DNA of 9,339 nucleotides, taken from the NCBI GenBank assembly GCA_041627475.1, contig JBFKQZ010000118.1:1-9339 (forward strand), given 5' to 3'. The notes beneath the pieces are model-generated. The model saw only the letters and a list, made by a program, of their open reading frames with translations, was not told the origin of the DNA and searched no databases. Position 1 is the first letter of the stretch. Each line of letters starts with the position of its first letter. Both the position numbers and the translations under genes were made by a program. This document shows, in pieces, positions 1 to 7,568 of the stretch. Origin of the DNA: JBFGFG01 sp041627475 (GTDB taxonomy: Bacteria; Actinomycetota; Nitriliruptoria; Nitriliruptorales; Nitriliruptoraceae).

Positions 1-774
1 CACGACCCCGTCGCGCCGCGCCGCGGTGACGGTGACCGGGTCCTCGCCGGGCCCGTGCCGGAGCGCGTTGTCGACGAGGTTGGTCAGCACCTGGCGGAAC
101 CGGTCCGGGTCGACCTCGACGCTGGCCGCGTCGGCAGGGATCTCGACGCGCACGCGGGACGCCGCGACCGGGCCGGCCGCGTGGGCCACGTCGACCGCGA
201 GCCGGCGCAGGTCGACCTCCCGACGGTCCAGCGCCGTCGCACCAGCGTCCAGCTGCGACAGGTCGAGCAGGTCGTCGACCAGGTGCCCGAGCCGACGGAC
301 CTGCGCCTCCATCCGGCGCAACTCGCCCGGGTCGGCGGCTGTCACCCCGTCGACGAGGTTCTCGACCTGGGCGGTGAGGGCCGCCAGCGGCGTGCGCAGC
401 TCGTGGCTGACGTTGGCGACGAGTTCGCGACGGACGCGGTCCGTGTGGGCGACCTCGACGGCCATGCGGTTGAAGGCCCGCGCGAGCTCGCCGACCTCGT
501 CGTTGGCCGTGTCGTCGACCGGGTCGACCGGTTGGCCGTCGGCGAGCCGGTCCGCCTGCCGCGCCATCTGGCGCAGCGGCGAGGTCAGGCCGCTGCCGAG
601 CAGGTCCACGGCGACCAGGCCCCCACCGAGCGCGACGAGGGCTGTGATCCACCACGGCAGCCCGAGCGACGTGCCTCCGAGGACCACGACGATCGTCAGC
701 AGGACCGCACCGACCAGGAGCGCACCGAGCTTCAGCTTGATCGCCCCGAGCCGCGCGACCGGGTTGCGTCTCAC
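1..774 (-). CDS. Sensor histidine kinase, partial (C-terminus beyond left edge)
   Basis: Membrane sensor kinase that should autophosphorylate on His and pass the phosphate to the response regulator encoded just upstream. The visible 258 residues contain two predicted membrane helices (about 17-35 and 41-60) joined by only a handful of residues, then a HAMP linker (about 60-110). The HisKA dimerisation helix follows, with the H-box NVSHELRTPL (phospho-acceptor His124). The start of the ATPase domain carries the N-box LTNLVDNALRHG (Asn236). The G boxes lie outside the window. The start is a GTG whose last bases form the regulator's TGA (GTGA overlap), with a strong GGAGGA site (781-786) 6 bases upstream, so the pair is translationally coupled. 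With almost no extracytoplasmic loop, the stimulus is probably sensed in the membrane or through a partner; that is inference. The signal and targets are unknown. Confidence 0.95.
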   Translation of the reverse strand, partial: MRRNPVARLGAIKLKLGALLVGAVLLTIVVVLGGTSLGLPWWITALVALGGGLVAVDLLGSGLTSPLRQMARQADRLADGQPVDPVDDTANDEVGELARAFNRMAVEVAHTDRVRRELVANVSHELRTPLAALTAQVENLVDGVTAADPGELRRMEAQVRRLGHLVDDLLDLSQLDAGATALDRREVDLRRLAVDVAHAAGPVAASRVRVEIPADAASVEVDPDRFRQVLTNLVDNALRHGPGEDPVTVTAARRDGVV

Positions 775-1475
775 GACGCCTCCTCCGGGGTGCCGGCGGC
801 GTAGCCGACGCCGTGGACGGTGCGGACGACCTCGGCGCCGAGCTTGCGGCGCAGCTCGCCGACGTGCGTGTCCAGCGTCCGCGACGGCACGTCGGCCGGG
901 AGGTCCCAGACGTCACGCAGCAGCGTGGCCCGGGCGACCACCGCACCCGGTCGCTCGCACAGCCGCGCCAGCAGGTCGAACTCCGTGGCGGTGAGGTGGA
1001 CCTGTTCGTCGGCCCGCTGGACACGACGCGCGGCGACGTCGACGACCACGTCACCGAGACGGTGCACCGGGGCGTGGCCGTCCCCCCTGGCGCGGTCCAC
1101 CAGGCGCAGCAGGGCCCGGATCCGCGCGACCAGCTCGCGCATCCCGACGGGCTTGCGCAAGTGGTCGTCCACGCCGGCCGCCAGCGCCTCGACGACGTCG
1201 GACTCGGCAGTGCGGGCGGTGAGCAACAGCACTGGCACGTCGCCCCGTGCACGGAGCCGGCGGCAGACCTCCAGCCCGTCCACGTCCGGCAGCATCCAGT
1301 CGAGGAGGACGAGGTCGGGCAGCGGGTCGCAGGCGGCGAGGCCGCTGGTGCCGTCATGGGCGACGTCGACCACGAAGCCCTCGGCACGCAGGCGGAGTGC
1401 GACGGCGTCCGCGAGCGCCTCCTCGTCCTCCACGACGACGATCCGGGCGGGGTCTGGTGTGGTCTCGGTGTCCAT
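771..1475 (-). CDS. OmpR/PhoB-family response regulator
   Basis: Transcription factor of the two-component pair, 234 residues, the normal length for the family. The receiver domain (about 10-123) has the acidic pair Glu16/Asp17, phospho-acceptor Asp59 in LVLLDW, Thr86 in LLLTAR and Lys108 in LRKP. The usual aromatic two residues before that segment (DDY) is His105 here. The winged-helix DNA-binding domain (about 135-228) has the typical LTATEFDLL, the recognition helix RTLDTHVGELRRKLG and the wing VRTVHGVGYA. I chose the ATG at 1475 because it begins directly before the receiver fold. The open frame extends 36 codons further upstream, but those codons look non-coding. A TAGGGT hexamer sits 7 bases upstream of the ATG, so the mRNA may be leaderless; the AGGG inside it could instead act as a weak ribosome site. 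The kinase gene follows with a 4-base overlap. The regulon is not deducible from the sequence. Confidence 0.95.
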   Translation of the reverse strand: MDTETTPDPARIVVVEDEEALADAVALRLRAEGFVVDVAHDGTSGLAACDPLPDLVLLDWMLPDVDGLEVCRRLRARGDVPVLLLTARTAESDVVEALAAGVDDHLRKPVGMRELVARIRALLRLVDRARGDGHAPVHRLGDVVVDVAARRVQRADEQVHLTATEFDLLARLCERPGAVVARATLLRDVWDLPADVPSRTLDTHVGELRRKLGAEVVRTVHGVGYAAGTPEEAS

Positions 1476-1482
1476 GGCGGGA

Positions 1483-1488
1483 ACCCTA
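1483..1488 (-). promoter_or_regulatory. Possible -10 element of the response regulator operon
   Basis: TAGGGT on the minus strand fits the actinobacterial TANNNT -10 pattern. It lies 7 bases before the A of the ATG, the spacing expected of a leaderless transcript starting at the start codon. No convincing -35 is visible. Confidence 0.35.
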
Positions 1489-1521
1489 CGACCGATGTCG
1501 GACGAGGCGGGGGGCAGGACT

Positions 1522-1538
1522 GTCAGGGCCTCGTCAGG
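1522..1538. promoter_or_regulatory. Direct repeat GTCAGG with 11-base period, possible regulator site
   Basis: GTCAGG occurs at 1522-1527 and again at 1533-1538, one 11-base step apart, between the divergent regulator and acyltransferase genes. OmpR/PhoB-family proteins typically bind tandem direct repeats with an 11-base period, so this could be the neighbouring regulator's own site. The matching core is only six bases, so chance is a real alternative. Confidence 0.3.
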
Positions 1539-1549
1539 ACACCATCGCG

Positions 1550-1555
1550 TACCGT
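1550..1555 (+). promoter_or_regulatory. Possible -10 element of the WS/DGAT gene
   Basis: TACCGT fits TANNNT and lies 30 bases before the GTG start of the acyltransferase. That leaves room for a short leader with the ribosome site. It sits 11 bases after the GTCAGG repeat pair. No clear -35 is seen. Confidence 0.3.
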
Positions 1556-1585
1556 CTCGCAGAGCGAAGGACGGGAGCCCCACGC

Positions 1586-2980
1586 GTGCAGCCGATGCCG
1601 ATCAACGACAGCCTGTTCCTGACGGCGGAGTCGCGGCAGACGCCGATGCACGTCGGTGGGATGCTGCTGTTCGAGCCACCGGCCGGTGCCGGGCCCGGGT
1701 GGCTCGCCGAGCAGTTCCGCGCCTCGCTCGAGCACACCGAGGTGGACCGCAAGCTCGGTCGTCGCCCGACCCGGCTCGCAGGCGCGGGCCCGTGGCAGTG
1801 GGAGGTCGACGACGACATCGACCTCGAGTACCACGTCCGCCACTCGGCCCTGCCCCATCCCGGTCGCGTGCGCGAGCTGCTGACGCTCGTCGGTCGACTG
1901 CACGGGACGCTGCTGGACCGGTCCCGCCCGCTGTGGGAGACCCACTTCATCGAGGGCCTCAGCGACGGTCGTTTCGCCGCCTACACCAAGATCCACCACG
2001 CCATGGTCGACGGCGTGTCGGCGATGCGACTGCTCGAGCGGTCGCTGTCGCCCGACCCCGACGCGATGCCGAAGCCCGCAACGTGGTCGCCCGACCCGCG
2101 TCGCCCCCGACCGACGGTCGCGACGGAGGGTCCCGGTGCGCTCGGCCGCGCCGCGGGCCTCGTCGGTGATGCCGTCCAGGGAGCCGTCGGCGGAGTGCGT
2201 GCCCTGACGGGCGCGTCGGAGGCCACGCTGCGGCAGGTGGTGCGCAGCTTCCAGGAGCAGGCGGCGGCCATGCCCTACCAGGCGCCGCGCTCACCGTTCA
2301 ACGTGCCGATCACGGGCGCCCGTCGCTTCGCCGCCGACGACTGGTCGCTGGAGCGGATCGGCGAGGTGCGCAAGGCGACCGGTGCGACGCTCAACGACGT
2401 GCTCATGGCGATGTCCGCCGGTGCACTGCGGCGCTACCTCCTCGACCTGGGTGAGCTGCCGGACGACCCGCTCGTCGCGATGGTCCCCGTCAGCCTGCGC
2501 GAGGCCGACGACGAGGCGCTCAACAACGCCGTCGGCGTCGTGCTCTGCAACCTCGGCACGCACCTCGAGGACCCCGAGGCGCGCTTCGCGTGGGTCCGCC
2601 ACTCCATGGAGCAGGGGAAGCTGTCGCTGAAGGGACTCACGCCGACCGGAGCGATGCTCGTCAGCGCCCTGACGTTCGCCCCGCTCGGGCTCGGTCCGCT
2701 GTTCCGGTTCGAGGCCTTCCGGCGGCCGCCGTTCAACCTGGTCATCTCGAACGTGCCCGGCCCGCGCCAGCAGCTGTACTGGAACGGCGCCAAGCTGCTC
2801 GGCGACTACCCGTTGTCGATCCCGTCCCACGGCCAGGCCGTCAACATCACGGCCACGACCGTCAACGGCGACCTGGACATCGGGATCACCGGCGACCGCA
2901 AGGCACTGCCCAGCCTCCAGAACATCCTCGACCACCTCGAGACCAGCCTGGTCGAGCTCGAGGAGCTCGCAGGGATCTAG
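1586..2980 (+). CDS. WS/DGAT-family acyltransferase (wax ester synthase / diacylglycerol acyltransferase)
   Basis: Transfers an acyl group from acyl-CoA to diacylglycerol or a fatty alcohol, giving triacylglycerol or wax ester at the membrane or lipid body surface. The 464 residues match the usual family length. Visible motifs in order: the N-terminal PMHVGG segment (20-25), RPLWE (114-118), the catalytic HHAMVDG (137-143, general base His138), the GATLNDV motif (266-272), and the C-terminal NLVISNVPGP (384-393). The GTG at 1586 is preferred because GGGAG (1573-1577) lies 8 bases upstream and it gives the standard family N-terminus. An ATG three codons later is an alternative. The gene stands alone, divergent from the two-component system and convergent with the membrane protein gene. 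Actinobacteria often carry many paralogues, so the real acceptor cannot be told from sequence. All key residues are present. Confidence 0.95.
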   Translation: MQPMPINDSLFLTAESRQTPMHVGGMLLFEPPAGAGPGWLAEQFRASLEHTEVDRKLGRRPTRLAGAGPWQWEVDDDIDLEYHVRHSALPHPGRVRELLTLVGRLHGTLLDRSRPLWETHFIEGLSDGRFAAYTKIHHAMVDGVSAMRLLERSLSPDPDAMPKPATWSPDPRRPRPTVATEGPGALGRAAGLVGDAVQGAVGGVRALTGASEATLRQVVRSFQEQAAAMPYQAPRSPFNVPITGARRFAADDWSLERIGEVRKATGATLNDVLMAMSAGALRRYLLDLGELPDDPLVAMVPVSLREADDEALNNAVGVVLCNLGTHLEDPEARFAWVRHSMEQGKLSLKGLTPTGAMLVSALTFAPLGLGPLFRFEAFRRPPFNLVISNVPGPRQQLYWNGAKLLGDYPLSIPSHGQAVNITATTVNGDLDIGITGDRKALPSLQNILDHLETSLVELEELAGI

Positions 2981-3038
2981 GTCCGGCCGAGAATGTTCCC
3001 CGGCGTGGCCAACGCAGATCGGGCGGTCGGGGATGGCC

Positions 3039-3067
3039 GAGTTTCCTTGCTCCCTGCGAGGGAACTC
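3039..3067 (+). repeat. 29-bp palindromic repeat, copy 1
   Basis: The unit is an 8-base arm GAGTTTCC, 13 central bases, and the arm GGGAACTC. The arms pair with one G-T wobble in RNA. A second copy lies in inverted orientation at 3111-3139 and matches at 25 of 29 positions, with both arms identical. It lies between convergent genes, where such REP-like elements commonly sit, and may help terminate or stabilise both transcripts. It is not derived from either neighbouring gene as far as can be seen. Confidence 0.7.
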
Positions 3068-3110
3068 GAGGCTCGGGCGACCTCAGCGGGCCGCAGCACC
3101 TCACAGAGCC

Positions 3111-3139
3111 GAGTTCCCGCGCAGTGTGCGAGGAAACTC
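3111..3139 (-). repeat. 29-bp palindromic repeat, copy 2 (inverted)
   Basis: Reverse-complement partner of the copy at 3039-3067, separated from it by 43 bases. Read on the minus strand, the arms GAGTTTCC and GGGAACTC are identical to copy 1; the four differences are all in the 13-base centre. Read across both copies, outer arm pairs with outer arm and inner with inner without mismatch. The whole 3039-3139 segment can therefore fold as one long nested hairpin as well as two small ones. Confidence 0.7.
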
Positions 3140-3181
3140 AGGTGGGCAGAGAACCGCCTCATGGTGTGACGGGGCACGACG

Positions 3182-4138
3182 TCAGGGACAGGTCGGAGCG
3201 ACCTCGAAGCGTGCGTCGAAACGGTCGAGCGCCACACGACTCGTGCTGCAGGCGAGGTCGAGGGCACTGACGATCGCGACTGGATCGTCGCCGACGAGCA
3301 CGGCGAGCTCCTCGGGGCGACGCTCGACGCGCACCGGCAGCGACGACGGCACGACGGTGCGCGCCAGGACCGCCAGGTCCTCTGCGACCACCGCGGGCGG
3401 ACGCTCCACCTGCCAGACCCGGTCCGGCAGCGGACAGGTCGAGGTGGGCTCCATCTCACCGAGGAGGTCGTCCACGAGCGACCCGCAGTCACGCACCGCG
3501 CGCGGGTCGGCGTCCAGCTCCGCCACCGCGAGCGTCTCGAAGGCGGTGCGAACCTCCCACGGGTGGGGCGCACGGTCGGGCACGGCCGCGGCGACGGCAC
3601 CGCCGGCCAGGAGCGCCACCCCCACGATCGCGAGACGCGTCCGCGGCGGACCCCAGCCATGGGCGAGGACGAGCAGTCCGGTGCCGAGGGCGGCCCCGAC
3701 CGCGGCACCCAGCGGCCCGGTCGGTCCGGGCTCGACGGTGGCGGCGACCGCGACGGCGAGGCACCACAGGCCGAGCACGAGTGCCACGTGTCGGCCGGCC
3801 GCGACCAGCGGGCGTCCACGACCGGACAGCCCGGCCACGCGCCGACCGGGGGTCGGGCGACCGGTCCCGATCGCGACGAGGACGGCCACCCACGCCGCGA
3901 GCGCGGTCACGGCCGCCGCAGCGAGACCCAGCAGGGCGGCGGCGAGACCGGCCCACGGGTCGTCGCTCGGTGCTGCGTAGAGGAACGCGACGCCGAGACC
4001 GGCGGCCGTCGCGACGGCTGCGACCGCCAGCAGGTCGACCGAGTCGGCGAGCGGCTGCCGCCACCAGTCGGCGCGCGGCGACGGCGTCGCCGGGGGCAGT
4101 GGTGGCGGAGGAGGCGGTGGGGCGGGTGTGGTGTCCAT
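3182..4138 (-). CDS. RDD-like multi-pass membrane protein with proline-rich N-terminus and cysteine-containing C-terminal domain
   Basis: Function unknown; 318 residues. A Pro-rich cytoplasmic tail (about 5-22, including a run of seven prolines) leads into hydrophobic segments at about 34-54, 62-91, 115-135, 141-161 and 167-186. The first segment is preceded by RQPLADSVDLL and the second is followed by TPGRRVAGL. Together these resemble the Arg/Asp helix and TPGKRxxGL signature of RDD-family proteins, so I read 25-135 as a divergent RDD domain. Residues 187-318 form a soluble domain with four cysteines (218, 235, 297, 317) that could make two disulfides if it is outside the cell, as five helices with an inside N-terminus predict. 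The start is uncertain: ATG at 4138 is used, but GTG codons at 4144 and 4147 are possible, with GGGG at 4151-4154. It follows birA by 35 bases and is probably co-transcribed. Confidence 0.8.
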   Translation of the reverse strand: MDTTPAPPPPPPPLPPATPSPRADWWRQPLADSVDLLAVAAVATAAGLGVAFLYAAPSDDPWAGLAAALLGLAAAAVTALAAWVAVLVAIGTGRPTPGRRVAGLSGRGRPLVAAGRHVALVLGLWCLAVAVAATVEPGPTGPLGAAVGAALGTGLLVLAHGWGPPRTRLAIVGVALLAGGAVAAAVPDRAPHPWEVRTAFETLAVAELDADPRAVRDCGSLVDDLLGEMEPTSTCPLPDRVWQVERPPAVVAEDLAVLARTVVPSSLPVRVERRPEELAVLVGDDPVAIVSALDLACSTSRVALDRFDARFEVAPTCP

Positions 4139-4173
4139 GCACACCACTGTCCCCGCCGCGACCCGTCACGGCC

Positions 4174-4983
4174 TCAGGGATGGCCCGGACCCGTCCGCCG
4201 CACGGTCTGCACCTCGCCCGAGGTCACCTGCACGCGCGAACCGTCGGCGACCTCCAGCACCAGGGCCCCCTCCGGTGCGACGTCGACGGCCTTGCCCTGC
4301 ACCGGCCCCGACGCGACGGTCGCGGTCACGTCCTCGCCGAGCGTCGCGCAGCGCTGGCGGTACGACGCGAGCAACCGGACGGGGCCGGTGGTCTCCAGGT
4401 CGCGGAACCACGCCTCCAGCGCTCGCAGGTAGCCCTGCAGCAGGACCCAACGGTCCACGTCGCGGCCGAGCACCTCGGCGACGCTGGTCGCCCCCTCGAC
4501 CGGCTCCAGTCCGCGGAAGTCGATGTTCACGCCCGTGCCGATCACGATGCCCTCCGGCAGCGCCTCGGCGAGGATGCCGGCGACCTTGCGCAGCTCCCGC
4601 GGACCGGCGTCGTCGGCACCGGGCAGCTCGAGCAGGACGTCGTTCGGCCACTTCAGCGCGGCACGCAGGCCCATGCGTCGCAGCGCGTCCGCCAGCGCCA
4701 CGCCCGCCACCAGCGGCACGAGCGTCCGGTGCTCGTGCAGCGCCGGGATCGTGACCGAGACGGCCAGGCTCGCGCCGTCGGGTCGGTCCTCCCACGTCCG
4801 GCCTCGCCGCCCGCGCCCGGCGGTCTGTCGGTCGGCGGTCACGACCAGCCCCGGGGCCACCCCGTCCCGCACGGCGTCGAGCGCGAGGTCGTTCGTCGAA
4901 CCCGTCTCGGCATGGTGCTCGACGGTGTGCCAGAAGGCGGGACCGTCGGCGAGTCGTTGGAGCGCTGGCGTCGGGGCGGTCAC
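4174..4983 (-). CDS. birA: Biotin--[acetyl-CoA-carboxylase] ligase (biotin protein ligase)
   Basis: Activates biotin with ATP to biotinyl-AMP and attaches it to the lysine of biotin carrier domains, here presumably the alpha subunit of acyl-CoA carboxylase. The 269 residues show STND (29-32), the biotin/ATP loop GRGRRG (56-61), KWPND (111-115), KVAGILAE (133-140) and GTGVNI (149-154). A C-terminal SH3-like domain (about 215-262) ends the protein. There is no N-terminal helix-turn-helix, so this is the short, non-repressor class, as in mycobacteria. The GTG at 4983 has GAGGA 7 bases upstream and precedes the conserved catalytic domain; the open frame upstream overlaps the divergent gene and is not coding. 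It lies divergent from the carboxylase beta gene and upstream of the membrane protein gene. Confidence 0.95.
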   Translation of the reverse strand: MTAPTPALQRLADGPAFWHTVEHHAETGSTNDLALDAVRDGVAPGLVVTADRQTAGRGRRGRTWEDRPDGASLAVSVTIPALHEHRTLVPLVAGVALADALRRMGLRAALKWPNDVLLELPGADDAGPRELRKVAGILAEALPEGIVIGTGVNIDFRGLEPVEGATSVAEVLGRDVDRWVLLQGYLRALEAWFRDLETTGPVRLLASYRQRCATLGEDVTATVASGPVQGKAVDVAPEGALVLEVADGSRVQVTSGEVQTVRRTGPGHP

Positions 4984-5030
4984 GGACAGATCCTCGGAGT
5001 CGGCGCAAGGAGGTGGGTCGGCACGTCCAG

Positions 5031-5036
5031 ACACTA
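5031..5036 (-). promoter_or_regulatory. Possible -10 element of birA
   Basis: TAGTGT on the minus strand fits TANNNT, 47 bases before the birA start. It overlaps by two bases the candidate -10 of the divergent carboxylase gene. No good -35 is visible. Confidence 0.3.
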
Positions 5037-5040
5037 CGCT
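5035..5040 (+). promoter_or_regulatory. Possible -10 element of the carboxylase operon
   Basis: TACGCT fits TANNNT and lies 55 bases before the GTG at 5096. The palindrome GCTCGAGC (5038-5045) follows at about the transcription start. The overlap with the minus-strand TAGTGT suggests the two promoters could compete for polymerase. Confidence 0.3.
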
Positions 5041-5095
5041 CGAGCGCCGTCCCCCGGCCTGCCTGACCGGCCGCTCCCGACCGTGAGGACCCGAC

Positions 5096-6648
<1,553 letters not shown>

Positions 6649-6652
<4 letters not shown>

Positions 6653-6921
6653 GCGCGGAGGAACAGACCAGCACACCGTCGATCGTCGTGACCGGCGGCG
6701 GCGAACCGAGCCCGGAGGAGCTCGCGGCGATCGTCGTCGCGCTCACGCCCGTCGTGGTCGAGGAGGCCGCCGACGACGCCGGTCGCGACGACGTGCCCCG
6801 CGGCTGGAACCGGGCCGCGCTCATCGAGGGCGTCGGTGGTCGTCCCTCGGCGTCGCTGCCCGACCTCGTGAGCGGCCGCTTCGGGCTCGGTCACATCGGC
6901 GACCCGACGCTGCACGCCTGA
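6649..6921 (+). CDS. accE: Acyl-CoA carboxylase epsilon subunit
   Basis: Small subunit found in actinobacterial acyl-CoA carboxylases, which binds the carboxyltransferase core and raises activity by helping the alpha subunit assemble. The 90-residue product has the family pattern: a short beta-like lead SIVVTGGGEPSPEELAAIV (11-29), a helix with valines and alanines, an acidic stretch, then the conserved RGWNRA (Trp53). About 35 residues follow the tryptophan, longer than I expect for the family. The GTG start overlaps the TGA of the beta gene (GTGA), implying translational coupling and a fixed ratio of subunits. It is the last gene of the operon; a terminator hairpin follows 16 bases after the stop. 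Identification rests on motif and context; the sequence is poorly conserved between species. Confidence 0.88.
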
Positions 6922-6937
6922 GCCGTCCCGCACGACG

Positions 6938-6964
6938 ACGCCCCGCCACGAGGGCGGGGCGTTT
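6938..6964 (+). terminator. Intrinsic terminator of the carboxylase operon
   Basis: A perfect 10-bp stem (6938-6947 with 6953-6962), loop ACGAG, is followed by a short TTT. It lies between the convergent accE and cupredoxin genes. It may also stop minus-strand transcription, although no T-run follows on that side. Confidence 0.8.
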
Positions 6965-6983
6965 CGCTGTGGAGTGCGACGTG

Positions 6984-7466
6984 TCAGGCGACCGGCTCGG
7001 TCGTGCCGATCGGGCCCTCCTGGGCCTCCTCGACGGAGCCGTAGACGATCAGGGTGCCCTCCATCCCGGCCGAGCGGTGGCCCGGGATGTCGCAGTAGTA
7101 GACGTACTCGATGCCGCCGGGCTGACCGAAGAGCAGCAGCTCGCCGGTCGTCGTCTCACCACCGAGCGCCGTCACCTTGACGTTGTCGCCCGCGGCGTTG
7201 TCGATGCGGATGTTGTGCTCGGCGTCGCCGATGTTGACGAGCGTGACCTCGATCGGCCCGTCGACGGGCGTGCCCTCGAGGTTGGCGAAGAACAGGTCAC
7301 CCGACTCGAGCGTGATCGAGCCGCCCGGGCCGATCGGGATCCGCGGGTCCTCGGAGCGCTCCTGGGTGATGCCCTGGGCCTCGATGGCCTCGGGGCTGCT
7401 CGGGGCGCACCCTGCCAGCACGGCGGCTGCGGTGGCTGCGGTCAACAGTGCGGTTGCACGACGCAT
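6984..7466 (-). CDS. Cupredoxin (plastocyanin/azurin-like) lipoprotein, downstream copy
   Basis: Blue-copper protein anchored outside the membrane, likely a one-electron carrier. The 160 residues begin with a lipoprotein signal peptide ending in the lipobox LAGC (lipidated Cys20). After a linker comes a cupredoxin fold (about 45-145). The type-1 copper ligands are visible: His84 in EHNI, then Cys125, His130 and Met135 in the C-terminal segment YYCDIPGHRSAGM. The C-terminal tail after 143 is acidic. ATG at 7466 is supported by GGAG (7476-7479) 9 bases upstream. A clear paralogue lies upstream on the same strand, separated by a GC hairpin, so each gene may be expressed separately. The redox partner is unknown; no oxidase, nitrite reductase or copper exporter lies in the window. 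Confidence 0.92.
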   Translation of the reverse strand: MRRATALLTAATAAAVLAGCAPSSPEAIEAQGITQERSEDPRIPIGPGGSITLESGDLFFANLEGTPVDGPIEVTLVNIGDAEHNIRIDNAAGDNVKVTALGGETTTGELLLFGQPGGIEYVYYCDIPGHRSAGMEGTLIVYGSVEEAQEGPIGTTEPVA

Positions 7467-7499
7467 GTGTTCGGTCTCCGGCGGGGACGGACGGGCGCA

Positions 7500-7505
7500 A
7501 CCGTA
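7500..7505 (-). promoter_or_regulatory. Possible -10 element of the downstream cupredoxin gene
   Basis: TACGGT on the minus strand fits TANNNT, 33 bases before the ATG. It lies beyond the hairpin that follows the upstream cupredoxin gene, consistent with a separate promoter. No -35 is recognised. Confidence 0.25.
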
Positions 7506-7531
7506 CCGGTGCGGGGGGGCCGGTCGCGCAG

Positions 7532-7560
7532 CCGGGCGGGCGCGGTGCGCGCCCGCCCGG
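7532..7560 (-). terminator. GC-rich hairpin after the upstream cupredoxin gene
   Basis: A perfect 12-bp stem (7532-7543 with 7549-7560), loop GGTGC, begins 8 bases after the stop codon on the minus strand. No T-run follows, which is common for actinobacterial terminators; it could instead protect the 3' end and let some transcription through to the second cupredoxin gene. Confidence 0.65.
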
Positions 7561-7568
7561 TCAGGGTG

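Noticed and set aside
2981..3038. Stand-alone terminator hairpin directly after the WS/DGAT gene
   Set aside because: Only four-base complementary arms (GCCG/CGGC) are visible and there is no T-run. The repeat pair downstream is the only strong structure.
3039..3139. CRISPR array with 29-base repeats
   Set aside because: Only two units, in inverted rather than direct orientation, and no cas genes in the window.
3039..3139. Miniature transposon with 29-bp terminal inverted repeats
   Set aside because: The geometry would fit, but the flanks (GGATGGCC and AGGTGGGC) show no target-site duplication. It is kept only as an inverted repeat pair.
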